From contig OZ038434.1 in the NCBI GenBank assembly GCA_964036275.1, forward strand, positions 33,813,279 through 33,877,278: a stretch of DNA of 64,000 nucleotides. The letters run 5' to 3'. A program made the translations under genes and the position numbers. Shown piece after piece: positions 26,785 to 42,854 of the stretch. Within the stretch, counting starts at the first letter, position 1; every line of letters starts with the position of its first letter. Below the pieces are notes generated by a model. The model was not told the origin of the DNA. It saw only the letters and a list, made by a program, of their open reading frames with translations, and did not search any database. This stretch comes from Litoditis marina (Eukaryota; Nematoda; Chromadorea; Rhabditida; Rhabditidae).

Positions 26785-28910
26785 TCACATCTGTGTGATT
26801 CTGGGATTAGTCAACGGGGTTGCGCATTTTCCCTTCGGCAACGGGGTCGACATGGCGATCGGCGTGTTGTGGCTGCTGGTTAGACTGAGGTTCATCAGGG
26901 AACCACTCGTCTGATTCAGAGATACTGAACAACAAAGAGAAATGACTTCCGGCAGCCAATCCAGAACACATTTAAGCAAACTTAACTTAATGAAATCGCG
27001 AAACATAGTATTAGCCTCTAATTATTCCAAACACCGTTGCCGTGAACCCAAAATAACATTTCAAATAGCGATTTCTTTCTCTTCCAAATAGCGAACAGTT
27101 TCAAGTTGTCAAAATAGAGAGCAACAAATGTTAATGACTGAACTCACCATTGCCCGTACTGGACTGATTCGTTAGTTGCGGCAGATCGCCTGCAAAATGA
27201 CTTGTCCCACATCCTTTACACACAGCGATCAGACGGCGTGAACCACTGAAAAATAAGCATACACCAGTAAGGTTCGACTACACGACCAATCAAGTCCTTT
27301 TTGTACTCGAACACAGGAAAGATAATGATTTTGCATTAAAAAAAAACAAGTCCTATAGTTTTCGACGAGAAAGTAGTCCGTTTTTCTGCTACTCGGGCAA
27401 CTTTACTGGGGTATTGAAATAAGAAATTCGTTTCGATTCACAGACATATGACAGCTAGGAGACTCTGTTCCTACATTTGTGCAGGGAAACAAACTATCAG
27501 CCTGCCTGGCCTCATGAATGTTTACTATTGAAATCCACAGTATTTCAGGAATAACATCATTATTCTAAGGTTACAGTTTGCTTTCATTTTGAGCTCAAAA
27601 CAGCTTTTAACTGATAAAACCGGCTTTAAACTGTTCGGTTTATGAACTTGAAAATGGAATGGTGGGTAAACAACTCACTTCCGAGCAACTTTCACTTGAA
27701 GTGTAAAACAGAGCTTTCTTCTGAAGGGCAATGCACAATGAGAGCACTCGTCCCGCTTTCGCTCTTGCGTAATACCCTCAAAAGAGAAACTATAGTTCGT
27801 TTCACCGATCGATGACTTTCTACAGTAATCTTTCGAAAATTCAAACGCATTTATCTAGTCAACAAACAGAATCTAGGATTCACTGTTTCGTATGTTTGTA
27901 GTACCCAAAGCGGAAAACGGAATCACAAAGTTTAAACTATGTAGAACACCTACAAGATATGATAAATTCACTTAAAAGTTTTATAATCTTACTGTAGAGG
28001 GCCATTGTTTCGTGAAACAGACTATATTACAAACGGAAACAACTAAAGGGGAAAGGTCCTAATTTAAATGAACATCAGATAAGTTTTCCAGTGAGCCTGT
28101 TACATACAGTATGGCGTAACGATACCTGTAAGTAGTTACGCAAACTATATCTTCGAAAAGACACATTCTCATACTCGGTTCTGATTCCGTATTACAGTGG
28201 AGTGCCCGAAATTATTGTCGACACAATTTGAAGCTTCTATTACACGGTGAGACCGCTCGACAAAAACGGTCCAAGTGAAAAAACAGAGGAAAGACAAAAC
28301 CGCACCGCGTATAATGCACGAGCGGTTTTAATAATGGAGCGCACTTTCTGATAAATTAAATGCAAATTTCAACCAAGCATCGTGCCAAAAAGCTACAGTA
28401 CATTTTTTCCGCGCGGGTACGCGCCCTGTCTAGGCTGATGACCGGCCGCATTTCAATTGGCGGGGTAAGCCGTTTTTCAACTGCGGGCAAAACTCCAAAT
28501 AATTGGGGAGCGGTCTCACCGTGATTAGAGAACAGTGGCCGTATTCACCAATATCCCGGGAAGGTAAAAAAAAAAGCTCCCCGCGCCTTTGGACCCTCCT
28601 CACCAGCACACTATTTTCGTACTCTACCTCCCCGCGGGAAGGTATTTTAGCTTCCCGGATCATCGGTGAATACGGCCACAGTTCGAATATATATTTTCAC
28701 TCTCAGTAGGAATCTGCCACCACTTACTTTTTGGGAGGTCAGTCTGTTAGCCTTGGATCCCCAGGCTGCGAGAATGCTCAACGGTATCTTTGAGTTGATC
28801 CTATTCTGTAGAGCTGATCTCAAATGAGCGGAGGAACTGCTACAACCCTGCTTGAGCGAATCGGCCTCCAAAGACGACTCTTCGTCGACTTCAAACAAAG
28901 ACTCCCACAT
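26785..28910 (-). CDS. Zinc-ribbon protein, Rpp21/Rpr2-like
   Basis: Four exons, 28910-28728, 27776-27679, 27245-27148 and 26924-26785, join in phase into 172 aa from the ATG at 28910. Residues about 72-106 form a CxxC-x(n)-CxxC pattern: ECSHC, then a basic stretch (PFRRKLCFTLQVKVAR), then VCKGC and GTSHF. That layout resembles the zinc ribbon of the RNase P/MRP subunit Rpp21/Rpr2, which binds RNA; the C18orf21 (UPF0711) group is an alternative. The N-terminus is acidic and helical; the tail is Ser/Thr-rich with a STPLPKGK motif. Exon 2 must use an unusual TTTTGAG acceptor directly beside a MITE. The final exon may end at the TGA at 26785 or be spliced at GTGAGT at 26790; I see no downstream exon. 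It lies 865 bp downstream of the poly(A)-binding protein gene on the same strand, too far for a typical operon but possible. Confidence 0.6.
27252..27420. repeat. ACCAGTAAGGT-family element, copy 3
   Basis: Opens TACACCAGTAAGGTTCGACT and closes GGCAACTTTACTGGGGTA, the inverted orientation of the copy at 46468-46620. It lies within seven bases of exon 27148-27245 of the zinc-ribbon gene. Confidence 0.6.
27791..28026. mobile_element. MITE with TATAGTTCGTTTCACC ends, copy 2
   Basis: Left end TATAGTTCGTTTCACCGATC, right end GTTTCGTGAAACAGACTATA, and TACAGTAATC inside. On the minus strand it ends 14 bp before exon 27776-27679, so it supplies most of the sequence where a branch point and pyrimidine tract would be. 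Confidence 0.75.
28536..28678. mobile_element. MITE with TGGCCGTATTCACC ends, CAG target duplication, copy 2
   Basis: Same element as at 4976-5113: ends TGGCCGTATTCACCAA and GGTGAATACGGCCA, body with CACCAGCACACTATTTTCGT, flanked by CAG on both sides. It lies about 45 bp inside the first intron of the zinc-ribbon gene. Confidence 0.8.
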
Positions 28911-29774
28911 GTTCCTAGAAGGGCTTACAAACTACTTTTAAATGGTAATTTCTGCGGTGCACTAGCAGAACAGCACAATAAAAATGTATTGAAAGCAATT
29001 AACGTTTGACTGACAGGCAACATATATTTTAAATTTAAAAGAAGACAAACTCCATACCGCAAGCAAAAATTTTTTGCTTTTCAAATTTTCATTACCCGCG
29101 TTTCAGATGGGGCGACGACAGTTATCGGTAAGACCACGTGGTCCAACGTCAGCAACTTTCTACAGGGAAAGTGATCTACTTAATATTGAATCCGTCCAAT
29201 AACTTTGGATGCGACAGATTCAAATTACGTAATTAAGTTGCGTAATTTATTATACGTAGTTCCATAATTGTACCAATTACGTTAACGCAAAAAGTACCGC
29301 GATCCACACAGCCCCTCACGTATGAAAACATCCCACAAGAATCTCAACAGAGACACAAGCCGGTACAACACCACAACCACAATTAGACACCACAGCCACT
29401 CCTATATCGAGAGATTGAGTTAAGAGAGAGCATTTATTGAACCAAAAAAGGAATACAATAAAACGCCAAACAAATATTGAAAAGAAACAACATGGATTAG
29501 AAGATAGGAGTGGTGCGGTGCGTGGCACGAGTGGCAAATTAACTATAGATCATGAAGAAAACTGTTGATGGATCCGTTAGCAGGCCAACCATTCAGGCAA
29601 CTCTCTCAAACAACACTTCCTATTTATTCGGCAACACGCAAAACAATGATATAAACGAGCCGACAGATATATCTCTCAAACAACAAACAAAACGGGCGAA
29701 ACGAAAATGGCTACGCCGGGGGAACAAAATAGGAAGTAGGGGGTTAGAATTCCCTAGGGGATTTCAGTATACTC
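28911..29774. other. Intergenic, 3' side of the poly(A)-binding protein gene
   Basis: AT-rich, no conserved open frame. It contains the likely 3' UTR of the poly(A)-binding protein gene next to 29775 and the promoter of the zinc-ribbon gene next to 28910. Confidence 0.5.
29623..29628 (-). terminator. Candidate poly(A) signal AATAAA
   Basis: AATAAA on the minus strand about 147 bases after the stop codon of the poly(A)-binding protein gene, a normal 3' UTR length for a nematode. It is the first canonical signal after the stop. Confidence 0.45.
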
Positions 29775-33709
<3,935 letters not shown>

Positions 33710-34039
33710 TTACACCAATATTTTAGCACTACTACGCATGTTACTATGTTACATTCACCCTCATTCACAAAGACCCTTCAATAAACAAGCTATAATCAAA
33801 GAAAAACGTTCACCAATCTTGAGCAATGACTGCATCACAAAGCAGCTGATGTCTACAGCTCATGCCATTTTCAAAACAGGTTTCCGGTAAAATCTTCTAT
33901 CTCAATAGTATAGTGTCAGCCACAAAAGGACGAGCAACAAGAAAACAAGTAGGTAGCAAGAACAATGCAGTAAGCATACGTGTGACACGACAAAATACGG
34001 AAGAAAGGTAGCACATTCATAAGAAAAATGAAAACATAC

Positions 34040-34072
34040 CTTGTATTGATGTCTGGCGGTGCGAGATGTTTC
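34040..34072 (-). other. 5' UTR exon of the poly(A)-binding protein gene
   Basis: On the minus strand, CATCAATACAAG is followed by a GTATGT donor at 34039, and the matching TTTCAG acceptor is at 33673. This would give a non-coding first exon whose upstream end I cannot fix; I set it at the edge of the T-tract block. Confidence 0.5.
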
Positions 34073-34145
34073 TTTTTGGGGGTTTTTGAAACTTTTATAA
34101 ATTTTTATAGAATTTTTAACTTTTTCAAATTTTTATGGGGTTTTT
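34073..34145. promoter_or_regulatory. Phased T-tract array with TATAAAA, divergent promoter
   Basis: Eight T4-T5 runs start at 34073, 34083, 34093, 34102, 34113, 34121, 34130 and 34141, so they repeat every 8-11 bases, close to one helical turn. On the minus strand TATAAAA occurs at about 34092-34098. It lies directly upstream of the pab-1 5' UTR and about 430 bp from the ATG of the plus-strand neighbour. Phased A/T clusters bend DNA and mark germline-expressed genes in C. elegans. Confidence 0.65.
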
Positions 34146-34578
34146 GAGCAGTATAGTGCAGGAAGGTGGATTTCAAACCCTGTTGGACGAAGTCACAAAG
34201 GGTCAGTCGGGAAAATCCGCGAAGAGTGTGGATTTAGGCCAGGTCGCGAAAAGCTGGTCATTTTCCTATTGCAATTCAAAGAGCCTTACAGCGAAATGCC
34301 GCCGCGAGCGTGTCGCGGCGCGTGTTTTGTAACCGTCTTCTGGACATTTGCCAAGTTCATGTGGGCAATTTTCGCGCGATCCGACTTTTGCTGTGTTTAT
34401 TTTCCTTCTTCTTCTTTCTGTCATGTTAATGTTTTATTCTGTTTTTCTTGTCATTTAGGCGTCGTTTTAGACAAATTTGACAGTTTAACTATACCTTCTT
34501 TTTTTGCGCAATGTTTGATTTATCGTCAACGCAACATAACATTCTATTTTCGATTCTTCCAGTTCTCCAACTCAAGGT

Positions 34579-37500
34579 ATGGTTCAGAATGAACCTGATT
34601 GTACCCTCGATAGAATAGTAGAAGCTGATGAATCAATCGATGCTGCCAAGCCACTTCCGCCGGATAGAAATACGTTTCAACGAGAGCTCAGTCGAATTAA
34701 CAACGACATTTCCCGAATGCGTCACGAGGTACTGTCATTGTTCTGCTGTTCTCTTGTTATTTTGTTCCGTATTAGTTTGCTTGTTCTCCTATTTGATATT
34801 CTTGATTAGCATCAGTTGACCTTTAACCGCGTTCAATCACGGATTCGCGGTTAACTGATTTGGAATGATTTTTGTTATAGTATTGTTGCAGAAAACAGGT
34901 TAGCGAATACCAAGTTCTTTGAGAATTAGCTTTTTATTTCAAATTATTCAGGTAGAGCGCCTTGTAGACAGGAACGGCAATGTCGGTCTGATTTCCGCTG
35001 CTCGTCTACGTAAGGATTCAATAAGAAGCCAGCGTGAACAACTTGCTAAGGAGGCTGATGTCGTGAAGGTACAGATCGCCGATCTTCGCAAGGAAATCGA
35101 TGTGCTGGTCAGTTTAATAGTTATCGATTGGTGAAAACGCATGATTTTAATGAAAAATGGCCAATTCTCACGATTTTCCCCGGAAACAGAGCTCTTTGAG
35201 CTATTTGGACTAATTTCAAATAGCCACCAAAATTCAAAGTGTGTCTCTGTAAGCTTTTCTAGATTACATTTGATAGCGGAATACTTTATAATTTCACCGT
35301 TGTATCAATCGTGAACAACATTTATGTGTAGTTATCACCTTTCCTGAAACCTGAAACGTAGTAGTTCCTGGAGTTTGTAGCAGAGTTAGCTGCCTTCTCA
35401 ACTTTTCATGTATACCTGTGTTTCAGAGAAACAGTCAGTTCGAACTAGAAAAGGATTGTCGTGTTCGCTCCTTCGAGAAGATCGACAGCTATATTAAAAC
35501 GAATGAAGATCGATATCGAACCAAGAATCTGAATCGAAAAGATGAGCAGCTGGTCGTGTCAGAAATAGATGCACTGAAGCGGAATAGAGCCAAATTGGAG
35601 TGCGTTTTTGGTTTTGTTCTTGACAGATTGGATTATATTACAATTTAACGTAGTTTTTTTTTTACCGTGATTGAATAACCGCAGAGGTCATCAGAAATTT
35701 TCGTTGTTTTCGGTGCAAAATGATGCAATTTGATTGTCTTCGATAAAAAAACGGTATATCGAAAAAGCTGCCCTTTACTGCATGTTTTTATTTTTCAGGA
35801 AGCTCGACGAAGTGCTGAAAGAGCGTTCTGTAATTGATCAGAAAATCTCGGTGTTGAGGAAGAAAAATGAGGTGAGTGCTACGTGCTATTCTATCTAATA
35901 CAGGTTACCATAACTGCCTCAGTAGCTATCATTTACGTTGAGCCTCCATTCATGTTATCATGAGTACCAAAATAGCTTCTTGTTGCATTTTTTTGTATGA
36001 CGCAATCCAAGTTCATCCTTTCGTTCAACTCTAAAGTTTATCAGACACATTTTATGGTTTTGTCAGACGCATTTTAGTTGAATTTGTTTATTTACAGTCG
36101 GTTTCTGTAAGAGCATTTGTTTACGTACTAAGATGAATTAGGTCGAATATCCAAATGAAAATTCAACAAACAGAATTGTTCATTGTCGTTGCGAAACGCG
36201 AAATCATCACTTTTCACATGTTTGAGTCGAAAAACGGAGTGTTTCTTGTCGAACAGTTGAACCTAGAACCTTACAGGAAACGTATCGCCACATTCTGAAG
36301 TTGAAGTCGCAGCAGATGGCTGCGAATAACGAGAGACGTTGTCACGTGGAGCATCTGCTCGGCATTCGAAGGGATCTGACCGAGTTGTATGCTCAACGGG
36401 GTGAACTGATTGGTACATACAACAAAGAAAGGTTCGACTATGGAGAATGGATGAAGAAAAATCGAGTGACTATTTGTATTTATCTTTTACTTTTCCTTTT
36501 ATATTTCATACTTTGTAGCAATGTTGTAATGAGCATGGAAAATCACGAAAGTTACCTTTGCCTTCCATAGTGTTTTCACGGAGTAGTTAAGAGTTCAGTA
36601 TTTGTACATCAGACGGGTAGTGCGCCTGAGAAATTGGGAAAGTAACAAGGTTGTGATGTTTTCTCAGACTTTCCACTTCCTACGCGGCGGATTTCGGTCG
36701 ACAGCGAGAGTTTTTTAGTCTATTCATAGCTGTTGATTATCGCTGTTGTGTTCAGATATGGTCTGAGTACTGAGTCGTAGATTTCACCATTAGACTTTTC
36801 TTATCCACGAATCCACGGCCTATTGTCAGATTTTTTTGTTTATTGACTTTTTTGTTTCCAGAGGAAGGCCATTGCCGGAAGCAACTCCTATCCCGCCACA
36901 TTCCCTTCAGTTCATCGTACCAGAAACACATGTGAGTTCATGTTGACTTTTTAGTTATACGTTGTCTTAGCCACTGTTTTCCATAGTTTCCAAAACACCT
37001 GGTGGCGTAGCAATCTCTCAAGAATCTCAAGAGATACCTCATGAGCTATTTGCATGAGCTTCTCATGAGATTCTATTGATTGCTATGCTACAACATTGAG
37101 AGCTCACGAGTAGCTCATGAGGTATCTCATGAGAAACCCATATGAACTTCTCATGAGGTTGGAGAGATTGCTGGCTCCCTTTTCACCAATGTAAGGAAGC
37201 ATATTTTCGATGCAAATTGATCAATTTGCTCGTGCTTATATTGAAAAACGGTGTTTATTTTGTAGGCTGGTCTTTCTAGGTATGTTGTATGCGTTGTTCG
37301 ATATAAAGTTCTGTATTTACAATATTCTGTGATCCGCAATCGTTCATTTTCAGCCGTTTGTTTGGAGGATGAAGAATTGGAACCGTTTTATGAGCAGAAG
37401 AGAGACTGCAAGCGGCTAATTGCCTATCTGGAGAGATTGCAGGCAAACATGGAGAAAAGTGACTTGACCGAACAGGAGGTAGGTCAAATGTAGAATTTGT

Positions 37501-40500
37501 TGATTTCTGGTATATTTGTTAATGTTCCACATGTTTTTTGTCCACAACAGTTTGCTGTATGTTTGAAGTTTGCTCCAGTGAGAACGATAGACAATAGTTT
37601 TCTTCTGTTCTTCTCTGACTGTTTTTGTGAGTGAGGGCCACATCTCCCGGTTTTTTTTGCCGAATTCCGACTTTTCTGAAAAAAAATGCAGAAAAGGGAC
37701 TCCTTTTCTGCCACGGCGTTTAAACTCGGCTAAATTTTCGGAATGGGTTGCCTTATGTGCGTCGGCCGGGTTTCGAAATTTTCAAACGCGAATTTTTGCG
37801 GGAAAGCGCCCATCGCTGACGTGTTTTGCGTGCTAAGCGCTGGTGCGGATTTGGTGCAGAAAAGCTCTATAATAAGGAAAAGCTATGTATCTTATGTAAC
37901 TCTTATGGTATATATGAAAGCGTAAAATTATTCTTGTTTAAGAGAGAGAAGAATTATATAGAATAATGATCGTCGATCGAAATCACGTAAATTAAAAATT
38001 TGCGGCGCAGTGAAATCGCGCTCCATTCGACGCGTTGCGGCGATAGCTTGGTTGCCTGTGACTTCACAGAAACTGAATGTATTGTGTTAAACGCCGTGCT
38101 GCCAAACTTTCGAGAATGTGCGATTGTATGATTCTTTCTCTTTAGATGGCCCACTGTGTCCTGGATTCCGGTTCCGACAGTGCGGAGGAGTTCCCGGCGT
38201 CGTTTGCTCGTCTGACAGTGGCTCCTCCCTCAAATGGGCTGAAGAAGTTTCCCACGACCAGAAAGACGCATATTAGGAAGGCAAAGCCCACGCAGGTATG
38301 TTGGTTTCATTCAATTTTCGCTTGGATAGGTACAGTTTGTTACACTTTTTGATAACCCTATACAGTAATCTTGCGCATATTCAAATAACATTTTCAACGA
38401 ACAAGTAGACGTCCGGAAAAAGGCTATTAATTAGTTGATAGCAGTGAAGATGATGAACAAAATAAACAGAAATGCACGTGTTTAATTTCGAAAACGGGTT
38501 TCTTTTATGGAATCGTAACCAAAGGTTTAAAATTTCAAAGCTGGGATACTTTTTTAAGTTTTTTTCTAGCCTCTGTCCCATATGTTCGAAGTATACAACC
38601 TGTTCGGCTCAGTGGAAGTTGATGTAGCTGTGACCTACCAAGATGTACCACGTATATTACAGGATGTGAGTAAATCTTTTCCATATTTTTATCAATATCA
38701 ACAATCATAATTACGCGAAACAGGGATTTCCAGTCGAATCTAGGAGACTTAATTTCGATTTTCTAATCCAGGTTCTTCGATTTTGATTTTCAAAAAGGTG
38801 CAAATACAACAAACTGTTCACTATTTCTTCAGGTTTGTGTGGAAGTAAGTGTCTCACGCACCTGTTTCGTTTGTTTTTATTCAATACAGTGACGTTATGA
38901 TCGGTGCTCAGCTAAATCTGCTGTATTTTCATAATAATACTGGTTGATAGGATGATTAGGGAAATGATCACGTCACTTTAGCAGGGGTTTCCCACGTAAT
39001 AGATTCATCACCACGACCTTTCTTATCTATAGGCAAACACCAGTGTGGTGTCTCTAGTCTATTATACTAAAGGAAACTCTTTTTGATAAGATCAGTGAAA
39101 TTATAGGATTTTGAGTGAAAAATAGGCGAAAAAATATTATCTCGTAGTTCTCATGGTCTAGGTGCGCAATCGACTCTCGTTCTTCGAGGGAGAGACGAAT
39201 ATTATCGATTGGGATGAGGAACTGAAGGGCTTAGGTCAGTTTTGATAAGATAAGCAGTTTGATAAGCATGTTTTGTTGGTATATGTATATAAAATGTAAT
39301 AGAAAAGAAGGACAGTAGGGTGAATAGAATAGAATAGAATGTTTATTCGCAATTGAATAGGGTGTGACTCAGTCAGCACCAGAAATAGAGAAGTTAACCA
39401 ATTTGTCTTTGAAAATTGGAAGAAAAGAGAGAAAGACTGTTTAAACTTTAAACAAGACTTGAGGTCATCTTGAACTTGAGTCCATGTCCAGCACTTTTTT
39501 TTTGCAATTTCTTGGAACTAAACATTTCCGGTTCAGCAGACGTGTTTGATGAATAGTGCAATAGTAGATCGAAAGTACCGTACGTGTAAAAAATTTGCAC
39601 TTTCCACTCTTTTCAGGCACGTATTTGACGGTTTCGCGCACGATGAGCGAATTTACCGGCGACTCTGCATGTCCGGACTCGGCCTCAGAAAGTGCCAGTT
39701 TAGTAAGGTCGGTTCTGTTTTCTGCTGTGAGCTTTATTATAGAGAATAACCAACTATTTTTTTAGTTTGATCTCGACACTTGCCGTTGCTCTCTTGTTCA
39801 CGAAATTTGAGTGAAAAGCAACGAAATCAAACTAATACGTAAAATACCTTCACATCAGGTTAAGAAAAGCGAGCATGAGCAACATCAAAAAGGTGAGTAT
39901 GTGTGACTAAAAGTGCCGCATTTTGGTCAACACTCATAGTTTCTCAGACGTATGTGGTCCCAAAAGTGACCATGCGTCGATCGAAATCTGGCAGAAATGT
40001 AAATGAGCATCATTTAGTTTCAAAAGTGGGTGGTATTTTACATATGATCAAACTACAAATACAGATTTACAAAGATCAAAACCCTATATCCCATTTTCGG
40101 AATAGGATTCAAGTTGGAAACCAGCTTTCAGTTTTTAATATGAAGGCTGCTGGGACAATTTGTAGTTTCAGAGCGTGTATGCATCAGAATATTGCGATAC
40201 GTTCTCACATTATTAAAGCTGTAGTATATTTTGAAAGTATAATAAGATTATTTGTAGCGGTCGCCATCGTAGGAGCAGTATTGAGTCCCCACAACGGAAT
40301 CCATCCACTACAGACGAAGGTTAGCGCAGATATCTCTCTCATTCTCTCTCTCCCCTCCCTCTCTCTGCCTCTTCTCTCTTTGTTTCTCTCTTTCTCCTTC
40401 TCTTTCTACTCTCCCTTTCTCTCTCTCTCTCTCTCCTCTACTATTCTCTCCTATACTCTCTGTTTCTCTCTCTCTTCTCATTTTTCCGCTAGATTGAGAT

Positions 40501-40745
40501 ATATTTTTAGTTGGTTTGCAAGTTTTTCGAGATTTGAGATATATTCTTAGTTGGTTTGCAAGTTTTTCGAGATTTGAGATATATTCTTAGTTGGTTTGCA
40601 AGTTTTTCGAGATATATTGTGAAGAAGATTTTTTTCTGAGATTTGTGAAAAACTACCCTTTTCAGGTCTGTGGAGCCGCGAGTCGCAGTCTGCCGTTCCG
40701 CCTATAGTATCTATAGCTTCGTTCACCGATATGGACGAGTTGTAG
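34579..40745 (+). CDS. Bfr1-like coiled-coil protein
   Basis: Exons: 34579-34728, 34952-35107, 35427-35599, 35799-35871, 36277-36465, 36862-36931, 37354-37478, 38146-38295, 38570-38665, 39162-39234, 39617-39707, 39859-39892, 39949-39999 or to 40026, about 40258-40318, and 40666-40745 (stop TAG). The first 12 join in phase; the junction into the exon near 40258 does not, so a small exon is missing or one boundary is wrong. About 524 aa. Residues 20-250 are heptad-rich: RINNDISRMRHEVERL, SFEKIDSYIKTNE, EQLVVSEIDALKRNRAKLE, ending NKERFDYGEWMKKNR. This layout matches Bfr1 (yeast nuclear segregation protein), an mRNP protein on polysomes and the ER. The C-terminal half is Ser-rich and unlike Bfr1. 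The ATG follows a CTTCCAG acceptor and the divergent promoter. Confidence 0.7.
37001..37172. mobile_element. MITE with GGYGGCGTAGCAATC ends, copy 1
   Basis: Left arm GGTGGCGTAGCAATCTCTCA, right arm ending GAGATTGCTGG, and nested CTCATGAG palindromes inside. Relatives are at 54785-54939 (left-truncated) and 59871-60051. Intron of the Bfr1-like gene. Confidence 0.75.
40497..40615. repeat. Tandem repeat, 40-bp unit x 3
   Basis: Three near-identical units of 40 bp (TTGGTTTGCAAGTTTTTCGA then GATTTGAGATATATTCTTAG) lie about 50 bp before the last exon of the Bfr1-like gene. Each contains ATATTCTTAG, resembling a 3' splice site. Confidence 0.9.
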
Positions 40746-41037
40746 AAGAAAGACGAATAGGAAGGGTGAATACGGTACTTCCGCTCTTTCCAAACACATT
40801 TTGCACCATTTTGGTAGTCCTTGGAGTGTGGTACGTACCTTACCAAGTTCATACGTAACCTTCTTTCCAATTGACTTTTTTTGGTAGTTCTAGTGTATCT
40901 TGTTTTTTGTAGTGTTTAGTGTTATTTGCATGATTTTCTTCTTTCAGAGCCAACTTTTTCATCACTTATTTATTGTAGTCAGGTCACTTTGTCACTCGCT
41001 TTTTGTAGAACGAATCCAGAATTTATTTATACCCTGT

Positions 41038-41043
41038 AATAAA
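41038..41043 (+). terminator. Candidate poly(A) signal AATAAA
   Basis: First AATAAA after the stop of the Bfr1-like gene, about 290 bases downstream. The next 1.8 kb before the convergent RNase H-like gene shows no coding content. Confidence 0.45.
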
Positions 41044-42854
41044 GTAGGGTAATTTGTCGCACAGTGTTACTGACACCCCGTGACTGGTACCAAATTTTGC
41101 TCTTTTTATGGAAACTACACAAATCGAATAGTAGTCAAAAGTTGACAATATTTATAATAATAGTAGTTAATATACTAATTGTAAGTATATGCGCAAGATT
41201 ACGCGCTATAATAGTTGTTTATGATATGATTCATTTCTCACCCAAGTAGGGGAGATGATGTTATCTCTCGTTTATCGCTGACTGTCCCGGTGTGTTCGCA
41301 TCTTATCGTGGAAATACCGCATTCCAATTGTATCCGGGGCATGTCTCGTGACTTTTGGGATACGCGCGCGGGGCTTATAGGGACAAATAAGGGTGTTCGG
41401 GGGATTTGGAGGGGGTTGGGGGTCAAAAAGCATGTTACAAGTTTTTCGGTGCTCTTTTTACATTCTTAACAAGGGGAGGTCGTATTGGCCGTAAACACGA
41501 GATACTTAGTGGCCCCCGGATGCGCGGGGCTTAGTTTGGAGTTTTGAGGGGGATGTATCGATACAAAAGTAGAGTTATCTGACCCGAAATCATGAAGTTG
41601 AGTTTGGCGATTTTGAATTTGAATAGAGTTTCCTTCTGTACAAAAGTCACACCCTACTGTACCTAAACAATGAAAGAATTTTGTAAAATGTAGAGGTGTA
41701 TACCAGTCACGGGGGTGATCGATAACACAATATTAATCAGTTGTAAAATTGTAAAAAACTTTGTATTTTGTGCTTGATTCAGGTTCCCAGTTGATTTGTG
41801 GAGCCATAGTGATGTTAGAATCTAGTTTTAGGGTGCCTGTTAAGTACGTTTCGAATGTGACCGTAATCTTCGTTTTATGTTGAGATACTCCTGTTGCCAT
41901 TGATTTAAATTGTTCGTGTATTAATTTGAGGCCTTTTACTTGATAACCAAAGGTCAAAATAGTGTTCAAGAGAGTCTCATAGTAGAAAATATAGTGTTTA
42001 CCTCGTTTGTTTTGTTCAGATACAGATATTTATAATGTTTTAGTTTTAATATTGTTTCTAAAAGTTGGAGCTGGATATCAAATTATATTTTCGAGACGAA
42101 ACATTTGGTATCCTGGTCATGTACCACTTTTATGTAACGAAAGTTAGTCATTTATGTTGAAAAATGTTTTGCACTCATCAGTTGTTCTGTTGTACCCTTA
42201 ATCATTCCGAGATTTAATAAATATGTTTGTAGTTTGGTTGTTGTAGTCAGTCTCTAAACAAAAAAACAATGAAATACTACTTTTTACAACGGTGAAATCA
42301 GTTGAAACAGCTATTGTATAGCATAATAAAAGTAATAACATACAATCAAATTGAAGAAATAAAAATGACTGTGAATAGAGATACAAATCTGAGTCGAGAA
42401 TGATAATGAAAACTGATGATTAGAGATCAACTTTAACAAAACAACTGAAAAACAATGGCTAGATGAGCACTTATGTACAATAATTAGTAGAATAGAAGGT
42501 TAATGAACAAATATTAGTACGACAAAATTAAAAAGGTTATCAGTTTTCTGATATTCACAGCCGCAACGGTTATTTGATAACCTACACCTTAACGGGTTTC
42601 AAACATGAATGTGAAGATTTCAAAAACGACCAATAAGTTATGGTATGAACAAACTAAACAGGTTTCCCTCAATTATGTTTTTTCTGAGTCACCACTCAAG
42701 TTTCCAAAAATTTGACAACAAATCTTGAAAACAAATAGTATACCTGGGATTTTTACAATTCCAATTTTCTGACTTTCCAAAACTGACCATAAGTTATCTT
42801 AAAAACGAGTTGAACATACGTACACATTTCTCAGGTATTGATTTTTCTCAACTC
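41044..42854. other. Convergent intergenic region
   Basis: AT-rich sequence between the 3' ends of the Bfr1-like and RNase H-like genes. One G-rich stretch lies at 41390-41420. I see no conserved open frame and no clear repeat pair. Confidence 0.5.

Noticed and set aside
39903..40550. 215-aa plus-strand open frame, the longest in the window
   Set aside because: It runs through a CT-rich tract and in the wrong frame relative to both flanking exons of the Bfr1-like gene; its central part is Leu/Ser low complexity.
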